Below, piece after piece: positions 38,602-48,071 of a stretch of DNA of 64,000 nucleotides. The stretch spans positions 1,247,501 to 1,311,500 of the forward strand of contig NZ_JAGGNA010000001.1 of the NCBI RefSeq assembly GCF_017875765.1, written 5' to 3'. The notes under the pieces were generated by a model. It did no database searches and was not told the DNA's origin. It saw nothing but the letters and a program-made list of their open reading frames with translations. The stretch is from Flavobacterium sp. CG_23.5 (GTDB lineage Bacteria; Bacteroidota; Bacteroidia; Flavobacteriales; Flavobacteriaceae). Numbering within the stretch: the stretch's first letter is position 1; the number at the start of each line of letters is the position of its first letter. A program made the position numbers and the translations under genes.

Positions 38602-41482
38602 AAGAGCTTGGGCAGGGCAAATAATTAGTTGGATAAAACAATCCATCAATGACAGTACTACAATATTTCAAGACGCCACCAACGATGAAGGCTTGAAAGT
38701 TGCCTCAGGTAGAACAAAATTCCCTGATGTTCTTTTATTTACTGATAAAATTTCAGGTGTTGTTTTCAACGGTTGGGAATTAAAATTTCCTGATACGTCT
38801 GCGGACGATTCTGAAATGCTTGAGAACGCTTTGGAAAAAGCCGAGCGTTTAAAATCAAATTCTTTCGTTACTTGGAATGGTACTGAGGCAATCATTTGGA
38901 AAATCAATGACGATAATTATTCGCTTTCAGGTTTGGAGAAACTAAAAGTTTATCCAAAAGAAAAAGACATTGTAAAAAGAAATGATTTAGCCGATAGAAA
39001 CAACTACAACAAACACGAAGCTAAACTTCAAAAAAGGCTAAATGAAATTTTACACGATTTAGGACAATTATACGAGAATGGAGAACTTAAAAATGCGATA
39101 AACATTTCGTCAAATATTGTTGAAGCGGTAACACAAACTGCATTGCATTTTGTTCCACAACTAAAAAATGAAATCAACGAACTTAAAGGAGATGATAAAG
39201 CTTTCAGAACCGAATTTAATCAGTGGAAAATAATTGAAAGTGCTACACTTAAAATCCTTTCAACTTCATCAAGACGAGTTGAAAAAGTTGAACCCGAAGA
39301 AGTTTTAGCAAAGTTCACTTACTATAAATTGATTGGTAAAGTTTTGTTTTATTTGACTCTTTCCGAAAACTTGTCAGGCAAAGTTTCTAAATTAGAGTTA
39401 AAAAACAGCAAACAAGTTCAAAAACAACTAAATGAATTTTTCAATCAAGCAAAGAAAATAGATTATCAGGCTGTTTTTGAAAGCGATTTTACAGACAAAA
39501 TTCCATTCAATGAAACAATAGATGAGTTACTCTTTAGACTTGTTGGAGTTTTTAACGAATTTGATTTTAAAGTTTTACCAACCGAAGTAATCGGCTACAT
39601 ATTGGAAAACTTAGTTCCGCAAGAAGAAAAACAAAAATTCGGGCAATACTTTACTTCGGAAACTTTAGCAAATCTTGTTACATTTTCAGCAATTAAAAGC
39701 AGAAATGATGTTGTGATTGACCCGACATCAGGTACAGGAACTTTCTTAAATTCGTTTTACAACACATTGCAATTTTTTGGGAACAAAAGCCACCAACAAA
39801 TTTTAAATCAAATTTGGGGTAACGACATATCTCATTTTCCTGCAACACTTTCAGTTATTAGTTTATACAAACAGAAAGTTGATGATACAGCAAATTTTCC
39901 GAGAATAATCCGAAAAGATTTTTTCACGATTACGCCTAGTCAGACAATAGCAATTCCCGACAACAAAGACATTGATAAAATCAATCAAATTCCCATTCCG
40001 AAATTTGACGCTGTTATTTCAAATTTTCCTTTCATTCAACAAGAGGATATTCCGAATGAAATTTTGAATACGCAGTTTGAAAGCGAGTTTGCGAAAACCC
40101 AAACTGCCTTTATGAACGGTAATAAGTTTGACATAAACGGGAAAAGCGATTATTACATTTATTGCTTTTACAACTCATTTAAGTTTCTTAAAGACAATGG
40201 AACTCTATCAGCAATTACCTCAAACGCTTGGTTAGGCAAGAATTATGGGTTACAGTTCAAGAAATTCCTATTGGATAATTTTCACATCAGATACATTGTA
40301 AAAAGCAATGCGGAGCATTGGTTCAAAGATTCTAAAGTAAGTACTATTTTTATAACACTTGAAAAAGGGGCAAGCAAAGAGCCAACTAAATTTATTACAG
40401 TAAACGAGAAGTTGGAAAATCTTTTTAAAGAGAATTCATTACAACAGTTTGAAGATTTTTATACCGAAGTAGATAATTGCAACAATTCCAAAAACGCCAA
40501 TTGGCAAGAAGATGGCCAATTCAAAAACGTATTTCATAAAACAGATAAAACAATTATAGTTAGTATTGTTGAGCAATCACATTTGAAAAATTCTCTTGTT
40601 TCACAAGAAAATTGGGCAACTTATTTTGTTAGCCAAAATCCATTAGGTGTTTTTGAGAAAAAACTCATAAATCCTTTTCCAAGCATTTATGATACAGGCA
40701 GAGGAACACGAACAGGTTGGGACGAAATGCACATTATTTCCAATGAGGAAAACAAATCATTGAAAATAGAAAAAGACTTTTTGTTGCCGATTTTAAAAAC
40801 AAGTCAGGAACTTAAAACAGTTGCTTACAGCAACAAATCGGAATACAATCTTTTTGTATGCAACGAAGATGAAAAGACATTGAAAGCAAAGTATCCAAAT
40901 GCTTACAAACACATCAAAAAGTTTGAAACAACTACAAACAAGACAGGAATTGCATTGTCCGATGTTTTGAAAACAAGAAAACCGTTTTGGTATTCGCTTG
41001 CACCTGAACAATCGGCAAATATTTTCATTTCCCTAAATCCAAGCCAACGATTATTCTTTTCGTTCAGCAAATCGCCTTTGTATCTCAATCAAAGATTGGT
41101 TGCAATTCGTGTAAAGAAAAAAGACGTTGAAATTGTATCGGCATTGCTAAATTCAATCGTTTCTCTTTTGATTGTTGAATTAAATGGAGTTTCAAGAAAC
41201 TTGGGAGCATTGGACTTGAACGCTGACTTTTTCAAGACAAAAATGAAAATTTTCGACCCAAGTTTACTAACTGAAAAACAAATAGAAAACATCCTCGGAA
41301 AATTTGAAACGCTTAACAAACGACAAATACAGGATTACGAAAACGAATACAAACAAAAAGACAGGATAGCTTTCGATGAAGAAATATTAAAATCTTACGG
41401 CTTTAAGACAGACTCTCTTCCACAATTGTATTCTATTTTGACCGAGACAATTAAAAATCGTGTAGAAATGAAAAACAGATAA
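38588..41482 (+). CDS. Cassette 3: type IIG-like restriction-modification enzyme
   Basis: The 964-residue protein has an N-terminal PD-(D/E)XK-type nuclease site (Pro46-Asp47 in FPDVLLF, then Glu64-Leu-Lys66 in GWELKF). A helical connector follows, then an N6-adenine methyltransferase with motif I VIDPTSGTGTF (about 376-386) and motif IV SNFPF (478-482). A C-terminal target-recognition-like region has SLLIVELNGVSRNLGALDLN. This order is typical of single-chain type IIG enzymes. Together with the XRE methyltransferase it forms a complete defence cassette in front of attC-like site 3. The target sequence cannot be read from the protein. Confidence 0.85.
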   Translation: MKLNERAWAGQIISWIKQSINDSTTIFQDATNDEGLKVASGRTKFPDVLLFTDKISGVVFNGWELKFPDTSADDSEMLENALEKAERLKSNSFVTWNGTEAIIWKINDDNYSLSGLEKLKVYPKEKDIVKRNDLADRNNYNKHEAKLQKRLNEILHDLGQLYENGELKNAINISSNIVEAVTQTALHFVPQLKNEINELKGDDKAFRTEFNQWKIIESATLKILSTSSRRVEKVEPEEVLAKFTYYKLIGKVLFYLTLSENLSGKVSKLELKNSKQVQKQLNEFFNQAKKIDYQAVFESDFTDKIPFNETIDELLFRLVGVFNEFDFKVLPTEVIGYILENLVPQEEKQKFGQYFTSETLANLVTFSAIKSRNDVVIDPTSGTGTFLNSFYNTLQFFGNKSHQQILNQIWGNDISHFPATLSVISLYKQKVDDTANFPRIIRKDFFTITPSQTIAIPDNKDIDKINQIPIPKFDAVISNFPFIQQEDIPNEILNTQFESEFAKTQTAFMNGNKFDINGKSDYYIYCFYNSFKFLKDNGTLSAITSNAWLGKNYGLQFKKFLLDNFHIRYIVKSNAEHWFKDSKVSTIFITLEKGASKEPTKFITVNEKLENLFKENSLQQFEDFYTEVDNCNNSKNANWQEDGQFKNVFHKTDKTIIVSIVEQSHLKNSLVSQENWATYFVSQNPLGVFEKKLINPFPSIYDTGRGTRTGWDEMHIISNEENKSLKIEKDFLLPILKTSQELKTVAYSNKSEYNLFVCNEDEKTLKAKYPNAYKHIKKFETTTNKTGIALSDVLKTRKPFWYSLAPEQSANIFISLNPSQRLFFSFSKSPLYLNQRLVAIRVKKKDVEIVSALLNSIVSLLIVELNGVSRNLGALDLNADFFKTKMKIFDPSLLTEKQIENILGKFETLNKRQIQDYENEYKQKDRIAFDEEILKSYGFKTDSLPQLYSILTETIKNRVEMKNR

Positions 41483-41625
41483 GATAGCCAACGCATTTGG
41501 TGGCACATTTGTATTTTTTGCAACAGCACAGACCAACCCTAAAAAATCCAAAAGAGCCACCAAGCCAACGCACCAAGACAGACACAAACGACAACGAACA
41601 AACACGACAGAAAAGAAGGGCGAAG

Positions 41626-41757
41626 TGCTAACATCGGTTTTGCAAAATGGCGGGTTCAGTGCTTCTATGACAGTTTAGTGCAAGGTTCAAGTTCGGTTTT
41701 TCAATTGAACATTTGTGCTAAAAATCCGCCACTTCGCAAAGCCGAGAACCGTTAGCG
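41626..41757 (+). repeat. attC-like site 3
   Basis: 132 bp from TGCTAAC to GTTAGCG. Left arm ATCGGTTTTGC with GGCGG pairs with CCGCC and GCAAAGCCGAG on the right, and AGAACC precedes the right core. The 140 nt before it (41483-41625) are A/C-rich on the plus strand, without a gene. Confidence 0.8.
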
Positions 41758-41782
41758 GTCAGGCTAAAAGACGACACCACCA

Positions 41783-43210
41783 ATGAAACTACTTTCAAAT
41801 AACGAAGTTATAAATCACAAAACTGAAATTTCAAATGCAATTGAACTTGCAGAAGAAATTACAATTTGCACTGCATTTCTTAAATTTTCGGGACTGAAAA
41901 GTTTATTAGAATTAATAAATCAAAAAAAAACTAAAACTATATTCTTTGTTGGGACAAATTTTTATCAGACCGAACCAAGTGCTTTAAAGCAACTTTTTAA
42001 TGACGGTCATACTATTTACCTTAACACAGAAAAATTAACGACTTTTCACCCAAAAATATTCTTATTTAGAACTCAAAATGAAGTGAAAGTATTTATTGGT
42101 TCTGCGAATTTGACAAGCGGTGGTTTAGAAACAAATATTGAAACATCAATTGAATGCAATACAACAATAGATTCAATGCTTCATAATGATATATTAGAGC
42201 AACTAAATTATTTCAGAACTAAATCAAAAAGAATTGAAAGACTTGAAACAATTTTAGATTACGAAAAAAGATATAAAATATATAAAGAAAAGCATCAAAT
42301 TGCTGATAAAGCATTTGAAAAAGAAGAAGAGAAAATTGCTGAAGCAGAACGCAAAAGAGAAGAAAGATTACTAAAAATAGAACAAGAAAAAGAAAAAAGA
42401 AAAAATCCAACTTCTGATTCCAACACAATAAAAGACAGATTTGCAATATCTGATGATTATAAAAAAAGTTGGCCACTATTTTTTGAAGAATTTAAACAAT
42501 TCAAAATTGAAAATAATGGAAACACCATAATACCTCCATCACACAAACTACATAAATGGTATAAAAGACAAAGAGAGTTTTATGGTCAAATAGACGAAAA
42601 TGGTATTAGGGCAATTTTTCCTGAACACTTGGAATTATTAAATAAAGAAAATTTCTTTTGGGGTAACCCTAATGAAATTATATGGATGCAAAAATGGGAA
42701 AATAAACTAGCAAGATTAGATACTTATTGCAAATCAATTAATCAAGAGTTTTCCTGGATTAAAGTAGATAAAAAAAATAAGCAAAATCCTTTGAATGACT
42801 TAGCACAATGGTGTATGGATCAAAGGTTAAGATTGGCGCAACTGGAAAACGAAAAAAACTATAAAACCAAAAGACGAAAAATTACTGAGTATGAAATCAC
42901 AAGACTCAAAGAAATTAAATTTTTAACTGAATCTGAAAATGAAGGTGGCATAGTAAATCAAGATGGATTTATTCAACGCTTGATTGATTTGGAAAATTTA
43001 AAAAATAAATGTTTGAAAGCAGGAATACGAAGATGGATTCCTTCGCAGACTGACCCTAACCCAATAGTAGCAGAATTAGGTGGCTGGCTGGCTGACAATC
43101 TCACATTTATTAGAAACCATACAAAAAATGGAACACAACCTGAACTTGCAAAATCAAGGTCAAAGGATTTAAGCGATCTAGGAATTGACACAATAATTGG
43201 AAAAGAATAA
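41783..43210 (+). CDS. Cassette 4: PLD-like nuclease with helicase-associated repeats
   Basis: The 475-residue protein starts 25 nt after attC-like site 3. The N-terminal domain (about 1-150) is phospholipase-D-like with the HKD-type motif FHPKIFLF...VFIGSANLTSGGLETN, a nuclease fold common in restriction and defence proteins. A charged coiled coil (about 155-215) links to repeats resembling the helicase-associated (HA) domain: SWPLFFEEFKQF, then WYKRQREFYGQ, and a second unit with LAQWCMDQRLRLAQ. HA repeats probably bind DNA. No helicase is fused. The frame ends just where a further repeat continues in another frame. Confidence 0.75.
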   Translation: MKLLSNNEVINHKTEISNAIELAEEITICTAFLKFSGLKSLLELINQKKTKTIFFVGTNFYQTEPSALKQLFNDGHTIYLNTEKLTTFHPKIFLFRTQNEVKVFIGSANLTSGGLETNIETSIECNTTIDSMLHNDILEQLNYFRTKSKRIERLETILDYEKRYKIYKEKHQIADKAFEKEEEKIAEAERKREERLLKIEQEKEKRKNPTSDSNTIKDRFAISDDYKKSWPLFFEEFKQFKIENNGNTIIPPSHKLHKWYKRQREFYGQIDENGIRAIFPEHLELLNKENFFWGNPNEIIWMQKWENKLARLDTYCKSINQEFSWIKVDKKNKQNPLNDLAQWCMDQRLRLAQLENEKNYKTKRRKITEYEITRLKEIKFLTESENEGGIVNQDGFIQRLIDLENLKNKCLKAGIRRWIPSQTDPNPIVAELGGWLADNLTFIRNHTKNGTQPELAKSRSKDLSDLGIDTIIGKE

Positions 43211-43406
43211 CTTTGAGTTTGATGTGCTCGACTGGTTAGATATGAAAAATCTTTATCCAATTGAAAACCCAAAAGGAGAAGCAAGAAAACCATTTGTAAA
43301 AGTTCTTAATTGGGAATCAGGGCAAAGAAATAAATACGGCTCTGCACAGCCTTGGAAACAGAAAAGACTTGTTGAACTTAAAATCATAAACCCACAATCT
43401 ATTTGA
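43197..43406 (+). pseudogene. Out-of-frame C-terminal repeat of the PLD/HA protein
   Basis: This frame overlaps the end of the preceding gene and has no ATG at the right place. It reads NFEFDVLDWLDMKNLYPIEN and then KVLNWESGQRNKYGSAQPWK, which has the W...QR spacing of the helicase-associated repeats before it. It is best explained as the original C-terminus displaced by a one-base frameshift around 43190-43210. It may be a real mutation or a sequencing error. Confidence 0.55.
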
Positions 43407-43467
43407 CAATATATTGTATAACTGCAAAATTGACACTTCTACCCTTCACTGACAAAGAAGCCCGAAC

Positions 43468-43592
43468 CGCTAACACACGTCTTGCGCAATTTGCTAATTT
43501 AGTGGAATTACCGTTTTTTATCGTATTTTCGTTTAGCCGAAAATACTCGTCTTCGTAAGTCGCAAACTGCGCAAGGCGCGAGAACGTTGGCG
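43468..43592 (+). repeat. attC-like site 4
   Basis: 125 bp from CGCTAAC to GTTGGCG. CTTGCGCA on the left pairs perfectly with TGCGCAAG on the right, and GAGAAC precedes the right core. The spacer contains agtggaattaccgtttt, shared with site 5. Confidence 0.8.
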
Positions 43593-43641
43593 GTCAGTTT
43601 AGCAGAACGTGGAGAAAGAGTAGTTATATTTAAAATACATA

Positions 43642-44175
43642 ATGAATAATTTAATGGTAAGTACTAAAACTTTAAACGGTATTTTAAAAGTCATAACAAA
43701 TTTTATGTTAGACAAAAAAAGTATTAGCGAATTGTCTAACATAAATTTAATTGAAACTAAATATGCTCTCGATGTTTTAATTTCTAACGGTTATGTTTTA
43801 CGTTCTAATTCTAAAGGCATTAATGATAACGGACAAAAATATAGTTATGTTTATTATGTGGCATCAGAATCAGCAAAAGAAATATTAAATGATGGCGGAT
43901 TTACAAAACAATTATCTATGAAAGAGAAGAGTAAAACATCTGTAAAAAATAAATTATCTATAAAAGACTCTACCGTTAATGGTCAAATAAATCAAGGTTC
44001 ACTTTTAAAAAAAATTCCTATTAACAATAATACAAATGCCATTCCAAGCAAAAACGAACCGAAATCAATATGGTTTAGGATTTGGAAATTTACCGACCAC
44101 AAACTAATTGCACAAATTATACTCATAATAATATCTTTAATTTTAGGTTATTTTGGCTTTAAGTATTTAAAGTAA
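43642..44175 (+). CDS. Cassette 5: winged-helix-like protein with C-terminal membrane anchor
   Basis: The 177-residue protein has an N-terminal region (ILKVITNFMLDKKSISELSNINLIETKYALDVLISNGYVLRS) that looks like a small winged helix. A polar linker and one membrane helix at the very C-terminus (about 155-175, LIAQIILIIISLILGYFGF) follow. It could tether a DNA- or peptide-binding domain to the membrane. I do not know the family. It is followed after 30 nt by another membrane protein and may share a cassette with it. Confidence 0.6.
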   Translation: MNNLMVSTKTLNGILKVITNFMLDKKSISELSNINLIETKYALDVLISNGYVLRSNSKGINDNGQKYSYVYYVASESAKEILNDGGFTKQLSMKEKSKTSVKNKLSIKDSTVNGQINQGSLLKKIPINNNTNAIPSKNEPKSIWFRIWKFTDHKLIAQIILIIISLILGYFGFKYLK

Positions 44176-44205
44176 TTTAACCTTTCATTCCATTAAAGTG
44201 GCGGA

Positions 44206-45069
44206 ATGATTAACCACATAATTTTAACCTTAAACCAATATAAAATGAAATTTCACCCTATTTTCCATAAACCATTTCAAAAATGGTGGTTAGTTATGGC
44301 TGTTTTGAGTTTAATTAATTTTTCAATATTTGGTTTTCCCTCCACGTTTGAAAATAAAGACTATGGCTATTTTTTTTACACTTTAACTGCATTGTTGGCT
44401 GGTTTAGTTTATGGTTCCATTTTGTATTTAATCTATTGGCTTTTTAGTAGAAAATGGAATAATAAAATTTTTATAATTTTAATATCTATTACTTGGTTGT
44501 TTTGTTTGCTAATTCAAAACAAATATAAAATGAATGAAAAAGTAGTTGTTGAAACTAATATTGAATTTAAAGATTATTCTAGTCTAGATATCAAGTTAAA
44601 CGAAATTGGGTATTATCATAGTAAAATTAATAATTTCAGACTTCAGATTCCAGAAAATTGGACTTTGCAAAAAGGACAAGTTCTTGGAACTGAAATTAGT
44701 GCTTTAGCTCCAGACAATGGAGGTATTTTCATTTTACAGATTTGTAATTTACATAATAACAAAATTGACATTGACAATTTACCAGATAACTTTTTTTTAA
44801 AATTTCTAGAAAACAAGCGTGCGTACAAAATGAAGACTATAGAATCAAAACTGACAACCTTAGCAAATCAGAAAACAAAATATAATGCCTTTACTTTATC
44901 TTATAGTCATTTAAATGAAATGCTAAATTTTTATATAGAATCGTATGTTTTTATATATGATGACAGAATTTATCATTTAATATTTAAACGTGAAATAGAA
45001 CAAAAAGATAATTATAAATTAGAAATTAAAAACATCTTGAATTCATTTATGCTAGAATATTACAAATAA
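44206..45069 (+). CDS. Cassette 5: hypothetical membrane protein with soluble C-terminal domain
   Basis: The 287-residue frame could also begin at the second Met (44245, MKFHPIFHKPFQKWW). Three membrane segments (about 30-47, 58-85 and 95-112) precede a soluble domain with FRLQIPENWTLQKGQVLGTEISALAPDNGGIF, which recalls PsbP-like/exported stress domains in which a peptide is compared with unfolded cargo, but no firm family can be given. It ends 12 nt before attC-like site 5, so it is the last gene of that cassette. Confidence 0.6.
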   Translation: MINHIILTLNQYKMKFHPIFHKPFQKWWLVMAVLSLINFSIFGFPSTFENKDYGYFFYTLTALLAGLVYGSILYLIYWLFSRKWNNKIFIILISITWLFCLLIQNKYKMNEKVVVETNIEFKDYSSLDIKLNEIGYYHSKINNFRLQIPENWTLQKGQVLGTEISALAPDNGGIFILQICNLHNNKIDIDNLPDNFFLKFLENKRAYKMKTIESKLTTLANQKTKYNAFTLSYSHLNEMLNFYIESYVFIYDDRIYHLIFKREIEQKDNYKLEIKNILNSFMLEYYK

Positions 45070-45081
45070 ATAAAACCGAAC

Positions 45082-45198
45082 CGCCAACAGCTGTTTTGAT
45101 ATAGTGGGGTTTTAGTGGAATTACCGTTTCGCATCATAATTCTGCAAAGCAGAAAATTGAAAGGTTACGAATTCCCCACCATCTCAAAGCAGCGGGAC
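45082..45198 (+). repeat. attC-like site 5, interrupted by an IS at its right core
   Basis: Left core CGCCAAC and arm AGCTGTTTTGATATAGTGGGG pair with CCCCACCATCTCAAAGCAGC on the right. The GGGAC that should precede the right core is at 45194-45198 and directly joins the left end of the insertion element. The missing core GTTAGCA is at 46901-46907, beyond the element. Rejoined, the site is 124 bp. Confidence 0.75.
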
Positions 45199-46900
45199 GT
45201 CAAACTGTCTAATAACCTCTTTAGCTCTCGCTAACTTATTTGTATTAAAAATCTTTCAAAATATTTTGTAATACGATTGATTTTTTGTACATTTAAGTAT
45301 GAAATTCATCAACGGAACCAACAGAAACCAACTGCCACTTTTTGCCTCATCAATTGATGATGCCATTGCGCAAGACAATGAAATTAGGCTCATCGACCTT
45401 TTTGTGGATAGTTTAAAATTGAGTGATTTTGGTTTTGCTTTCGACTTTGTCGAAAACGGAAGACCTGCCTATCACCCGTCGGATTTACTCAAACTTTTTA
45501 TTTACGGTTATCTCAATCGCATGCGTTCGTCGCGAACTCTCGAAAAAGAATGTTCCCGCAACATCGAACTCATGTGGTTGCTAAAAGCACTTGTTCCAGA
45601 TCACAACACCATCGCCAATTTCAGAAAAGACAATCCCAAAGCCATTGCGCGTGTCTTTCGAGCAACGGTGAAGATGGCTTCCCATTTTGAACTGATTGGC
45701 GGAAGCCTTGTCGCGGGTGACAGTACTAAACTTAGAGCCCAAAACTCTAAGAAAAACAATTTCAATCCCAGTAAAATAGAACGGCATATTGCTTATATCG
45801 ATGCTAGATTAGAAGAATACAATCTGGCTTTAGCAAAAGCGGACGGCGATGAAACTGAAAAGAAAAAGATAGAAACAAAGGTTAGAAAACATACTATCCA
45901 AAAACAAAAATACATTCAATACAAGAATACAATTGAGACAACCGGTATTACCCAAATCTCTACTTCAGATCCCGATAGTCGCCAAATAATGACTCGAAAT
46001 AACATCTCTGAAGTAGCCTATACTGTACAAACAACAGTAGATGCTTTGCACAATATCCCAATTGATTTTAAGGTCACTAATGAAAATGATTCTAAAGCTA
46101 TGGGAGGCATGCTGCGCCGTAGTAAAGTCATTTTGGGACATAACAATTTTACCGCCATTTATGACAAAGGATACCACACCGGAAGCGAGTTTGAGTATGC
46201 TAATAAACTAGGCGTTGCTGTCTTGGTTGCCATTCCAGGGGTTGCCGCACATGCACCCGATACTGCTTTTGATGTAGAACATTTTAAATACAATAAAGAC
46301 ACTGATTCTTATACGTGTCCCGCTAATGAAATCCTAACCACTAATGGGAATTGGTATTCCAAAAAAAACGGGAAATCAATAACCCAAATGAAGCATTATA
46401 AAACTAGTGCCTGTTTGAATTGCGAACTCTTTAAGAAATGCACTAAAAATGTTAAAGGAAGACTCATAGAACGCTCCCAATATGCCGACTTAATTTACGA
46501 AAACAAAGTTCGAATCGAGAATAACTATGAAATCTATCGCAGGCGACAAGCCATTGTGGAGCATCCCTACGGAGTTATTAAACGGCAATGGGATTTTTAT
46601 TTCATGACCAAGAAAACCATAAAACACGCCTCTGCCGATGTGGGATTGATTTTTACAGCCTATAATCTCAGGAGAATTTTCAACTTGATTGATCCAAATG
46701 AGTTAAAGCAGTATCTAAAAGTATTGACCGTGTTTTTCAACTCTATTAAAGCCTATTTAAAGGCCTTTTGCCACTTGAAATTATTGACGAATCATTGTCA
46801 GCCTCTTTTTAAAGAGACTTTCTTTTGTACGACAAATCAACTATATTTACAAACTCACAACGCAGTTTGAGAAACTTTGAAGGTTTTTAGACGAACTGAC
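45199..46900 (+). mobile_element. IS1182-type insertion sequence in an attC-like site
   Basis: The element is 1702 bp. Its ends are inverted repeats of about 19 bp: GTCAAACTGTCTAATAACC on the left (45199) and the complement of GGTTTTTAGACGAACTGAC on the right (46882-46900), with five or six mismatches. The only gene is the transposase. No target duplication longer than about 3 nt can be seen. The insertion point is exactly before the GTTAGC core. Two decayed copies of the right part lie at 53738 and 54804, next to the same type of core. Confidence 0.85.
45299..46870 (+). CDS. IS1182-family transposase
   Basis: The 523-residue DDE transposase has the family start FINGTNRNQLPLFASSIDD, HPSDLLKLFIYGYLNRMRSS, LVPDHNTIANFRKDN, the first acidic residue in LVAGDSTKLRAQNS, the second in AIYDKGYHTGSE, and the Glu region VEHPYGVIKRQWDF. 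It also has the Cys-rich CLNCELFKKCT block. Length and motifs are complete, so it may be active. It catalyses movement of the 1.7-kb element. Confidence 0.9.
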   Translation: MKFINGTNRNQLPLFASSIDDAIAQDNEIRLIDLFVDSLKLSDFGFAFDFVENGRPAYHPSDLLKLFIYGYLNRMRSSRTLEKECSRNIELMWLLKALVPDHNTIANFRKDNPKAIARVFRATVKMASHFELIGGSLVAGDSTKLRAQNSKKNNFNPSKIERHIAYIDARLEEYNLALAKADGDETEKKKIETKVRKHTIQKQKYIQYKNTIETTGITQISTSDPDSRQIMTRNNISEVAYTVQTTVDALHNIPIDFKVTNENDSKAMGGMLRRSKVILGHNNFTAIYDKGYHTGSEFEYANKLGVAVLVAIPGVAAHAPDTAFDVEHFKYNKDTDSYTCPANEILTTNGNWYSKKNGKSITQMKHYKTSACLNCELFKKCTKNVKGRLIERSQYADLIYENKVRIENNYEIYRRRQAIVEHPYGVIKRQWDFYFMTKKTIKHASADVGLIFTAYNLRRIFNLIDPNELKQYLKVLTVFFNSIKAYLKAFCHLKLLTNHCQPLFKETFFCTTNQLYLQTHNAV

Positions 46901-46917
46901 GTTAGCAAACATTATAG

Positions 46918-47898
46918 ATGAAAAACACGATTACAATATTACTCTCATTATTTTTTTTGAATATAGTTGCTCAAAATAAAGTTGAATGCGACAAATTATT
47001 ATCAAAAGAAATTGATATCGAAATAAATGACTTAGAAAAATTTCAAAGTGATTTTTCTAATTTTAAAAATTGTGGATTAGATTCTGTTGACTTAGAGATT
47101 TTCTCAAACAATTCAATTTTAGCTACAATACTCATCACACTTACATCCGAAAATAAAAATGAAAAAATAACTTACGGAACTTTATTGAGTAAACTTTTGG
47201 ATTTTAAAAAAAGTGAGCAATATCCAAAAATTAGAGAAGTAACATTGATTTCAAAAGAACTTTCAACTAAGATTGCTAGAATCGAAAATTGGAATGAGGA
47301 CAAAATAAAACTTAAAAAACTCGAAATTTCTGAAAGTTATTTAGTTAAAATGCATGATTTTGTAAAAGAAAATTCAGAGTCAAAAACGTATAAAGAAATT
47401 TTCATGGTTCTTAATGAAGAACAAAATAAAAATAAAGTTACTACTTTAAAAAAATCAGAGGATTATTCAGATATTTTTACAAATTATGGAAACGCGGATT
47501 TAGCGGATTTATTAAAAAAAGCTAATACTTTAAATAAACCACTAATAATCTATTTTACAGGTTATGGTTGCATAAATTCAAGGAAGATTGAAAAAAACAT
47601 ATTATCTGAAGATGTGATTTACGAAAAACTTAAAAATCAGTTTTATTTTGTGAGTCTTTATCTAGATGATAAAACCCAATTAGCAAATTCTGAAAAATTT
47701 ACATCAACATCTACCGGAATATTAATTACAACTATTGGGCAGAAACATTCAAATTTACAAATCGAAAAATTTAGTGTGAATATGCAACCATATTTTGCTA
47801 TCCTTGATTCAAACGGGCATATTATTGCAACAGAAAGCTATTTGACTGATAAAGATAACTTTATGAAATTTATAAATAAGGGATTGAACACAAAATAA
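46918..47898 (+). CDS. Cassette 6: secreted thioredoxin-fold protein with CxxS site
   Basis: The 326-residue protein begins 10 nt after the core of interrupted site 5. It has a signal peptide (ITILLSLFFLNIVAQN). The C-terminal domain (about 190-326) is thioredoxin-like: KPLIIYFTGYGCINSRKIEK, then YFVSLYLDDKTQL and QPYFAILDSNG. It resembles the last domain of DsbD-like proteins, but the second Cys of CxxC is Ser. This variant may isomerise or bind mixed disulfides without being a full reductase. The N-terminal 170 residues are of unknown type. Confidence 0.7.
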   Translation: MKNTITILLSLFFLNIVAQNKVECDKLLSKEIDIEINDLEKFQSDFSNFKNCGLDSVDLEIFSNNSILATILITLTSENKNEKITYGTLLSKLLDFKKSEQYPKIREVTLISKELSTKIARIENWNEDKIKLKKLEISESYLVKMHDFVKENSESKTYKEIFMVLNEEQNKNKVTTLKKSEDYSDIFTNYGNADLADLLKKANTLNKPLIIYFTGYGCINSRKIEKNILSEDVIYEKLKNQFYFVSLYLDDKTQLANSEKFTSTSTGILITTIGQKHSNLQIEKFSVNMQPYFAILDSNGHIIATESYLTDKDNFMKFINKGLNTK

Positions 47899-47902
47899 CG
47901 TT

Positions 47903-48035
47903 TGCGAACACTTGCTACAAGAGATTTGGGCATTTGGTTTAATTTAAAAATGGTCTTGTATTTGGGAAGTTTAGGCAAATCCGAAAATAAGGCTTAATTT
48001 AATCCCAAACCTCTTGTAGCAAGGGAACGTTATAT
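47903..48035 (+). repeat. attC-like site 6
   Basis: 133 bp from TGCGAAC to GTTATAT. CTTGCTACAAGAG on the left pairs perfectly over 13 bp with CTCTTGTAGCAAG on the right, and TTTGGG with CCCAAA. GGGAAC precedes the right core. This is the clearest example in the window. It begins 5 nt after the stop of the preceding gene. Confidence 0.85.
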
Positions 48036-48071
48036 GCCATTGCATAGCCAACGACAACTAATAAAGTAAGT

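Noticed and set aside
45299-46870. A transposon carrying the neighbouring cassettes as passenger genes
   Set aside because: The inverted ends enclose only the transposase, so the cassettes lie outside the element.
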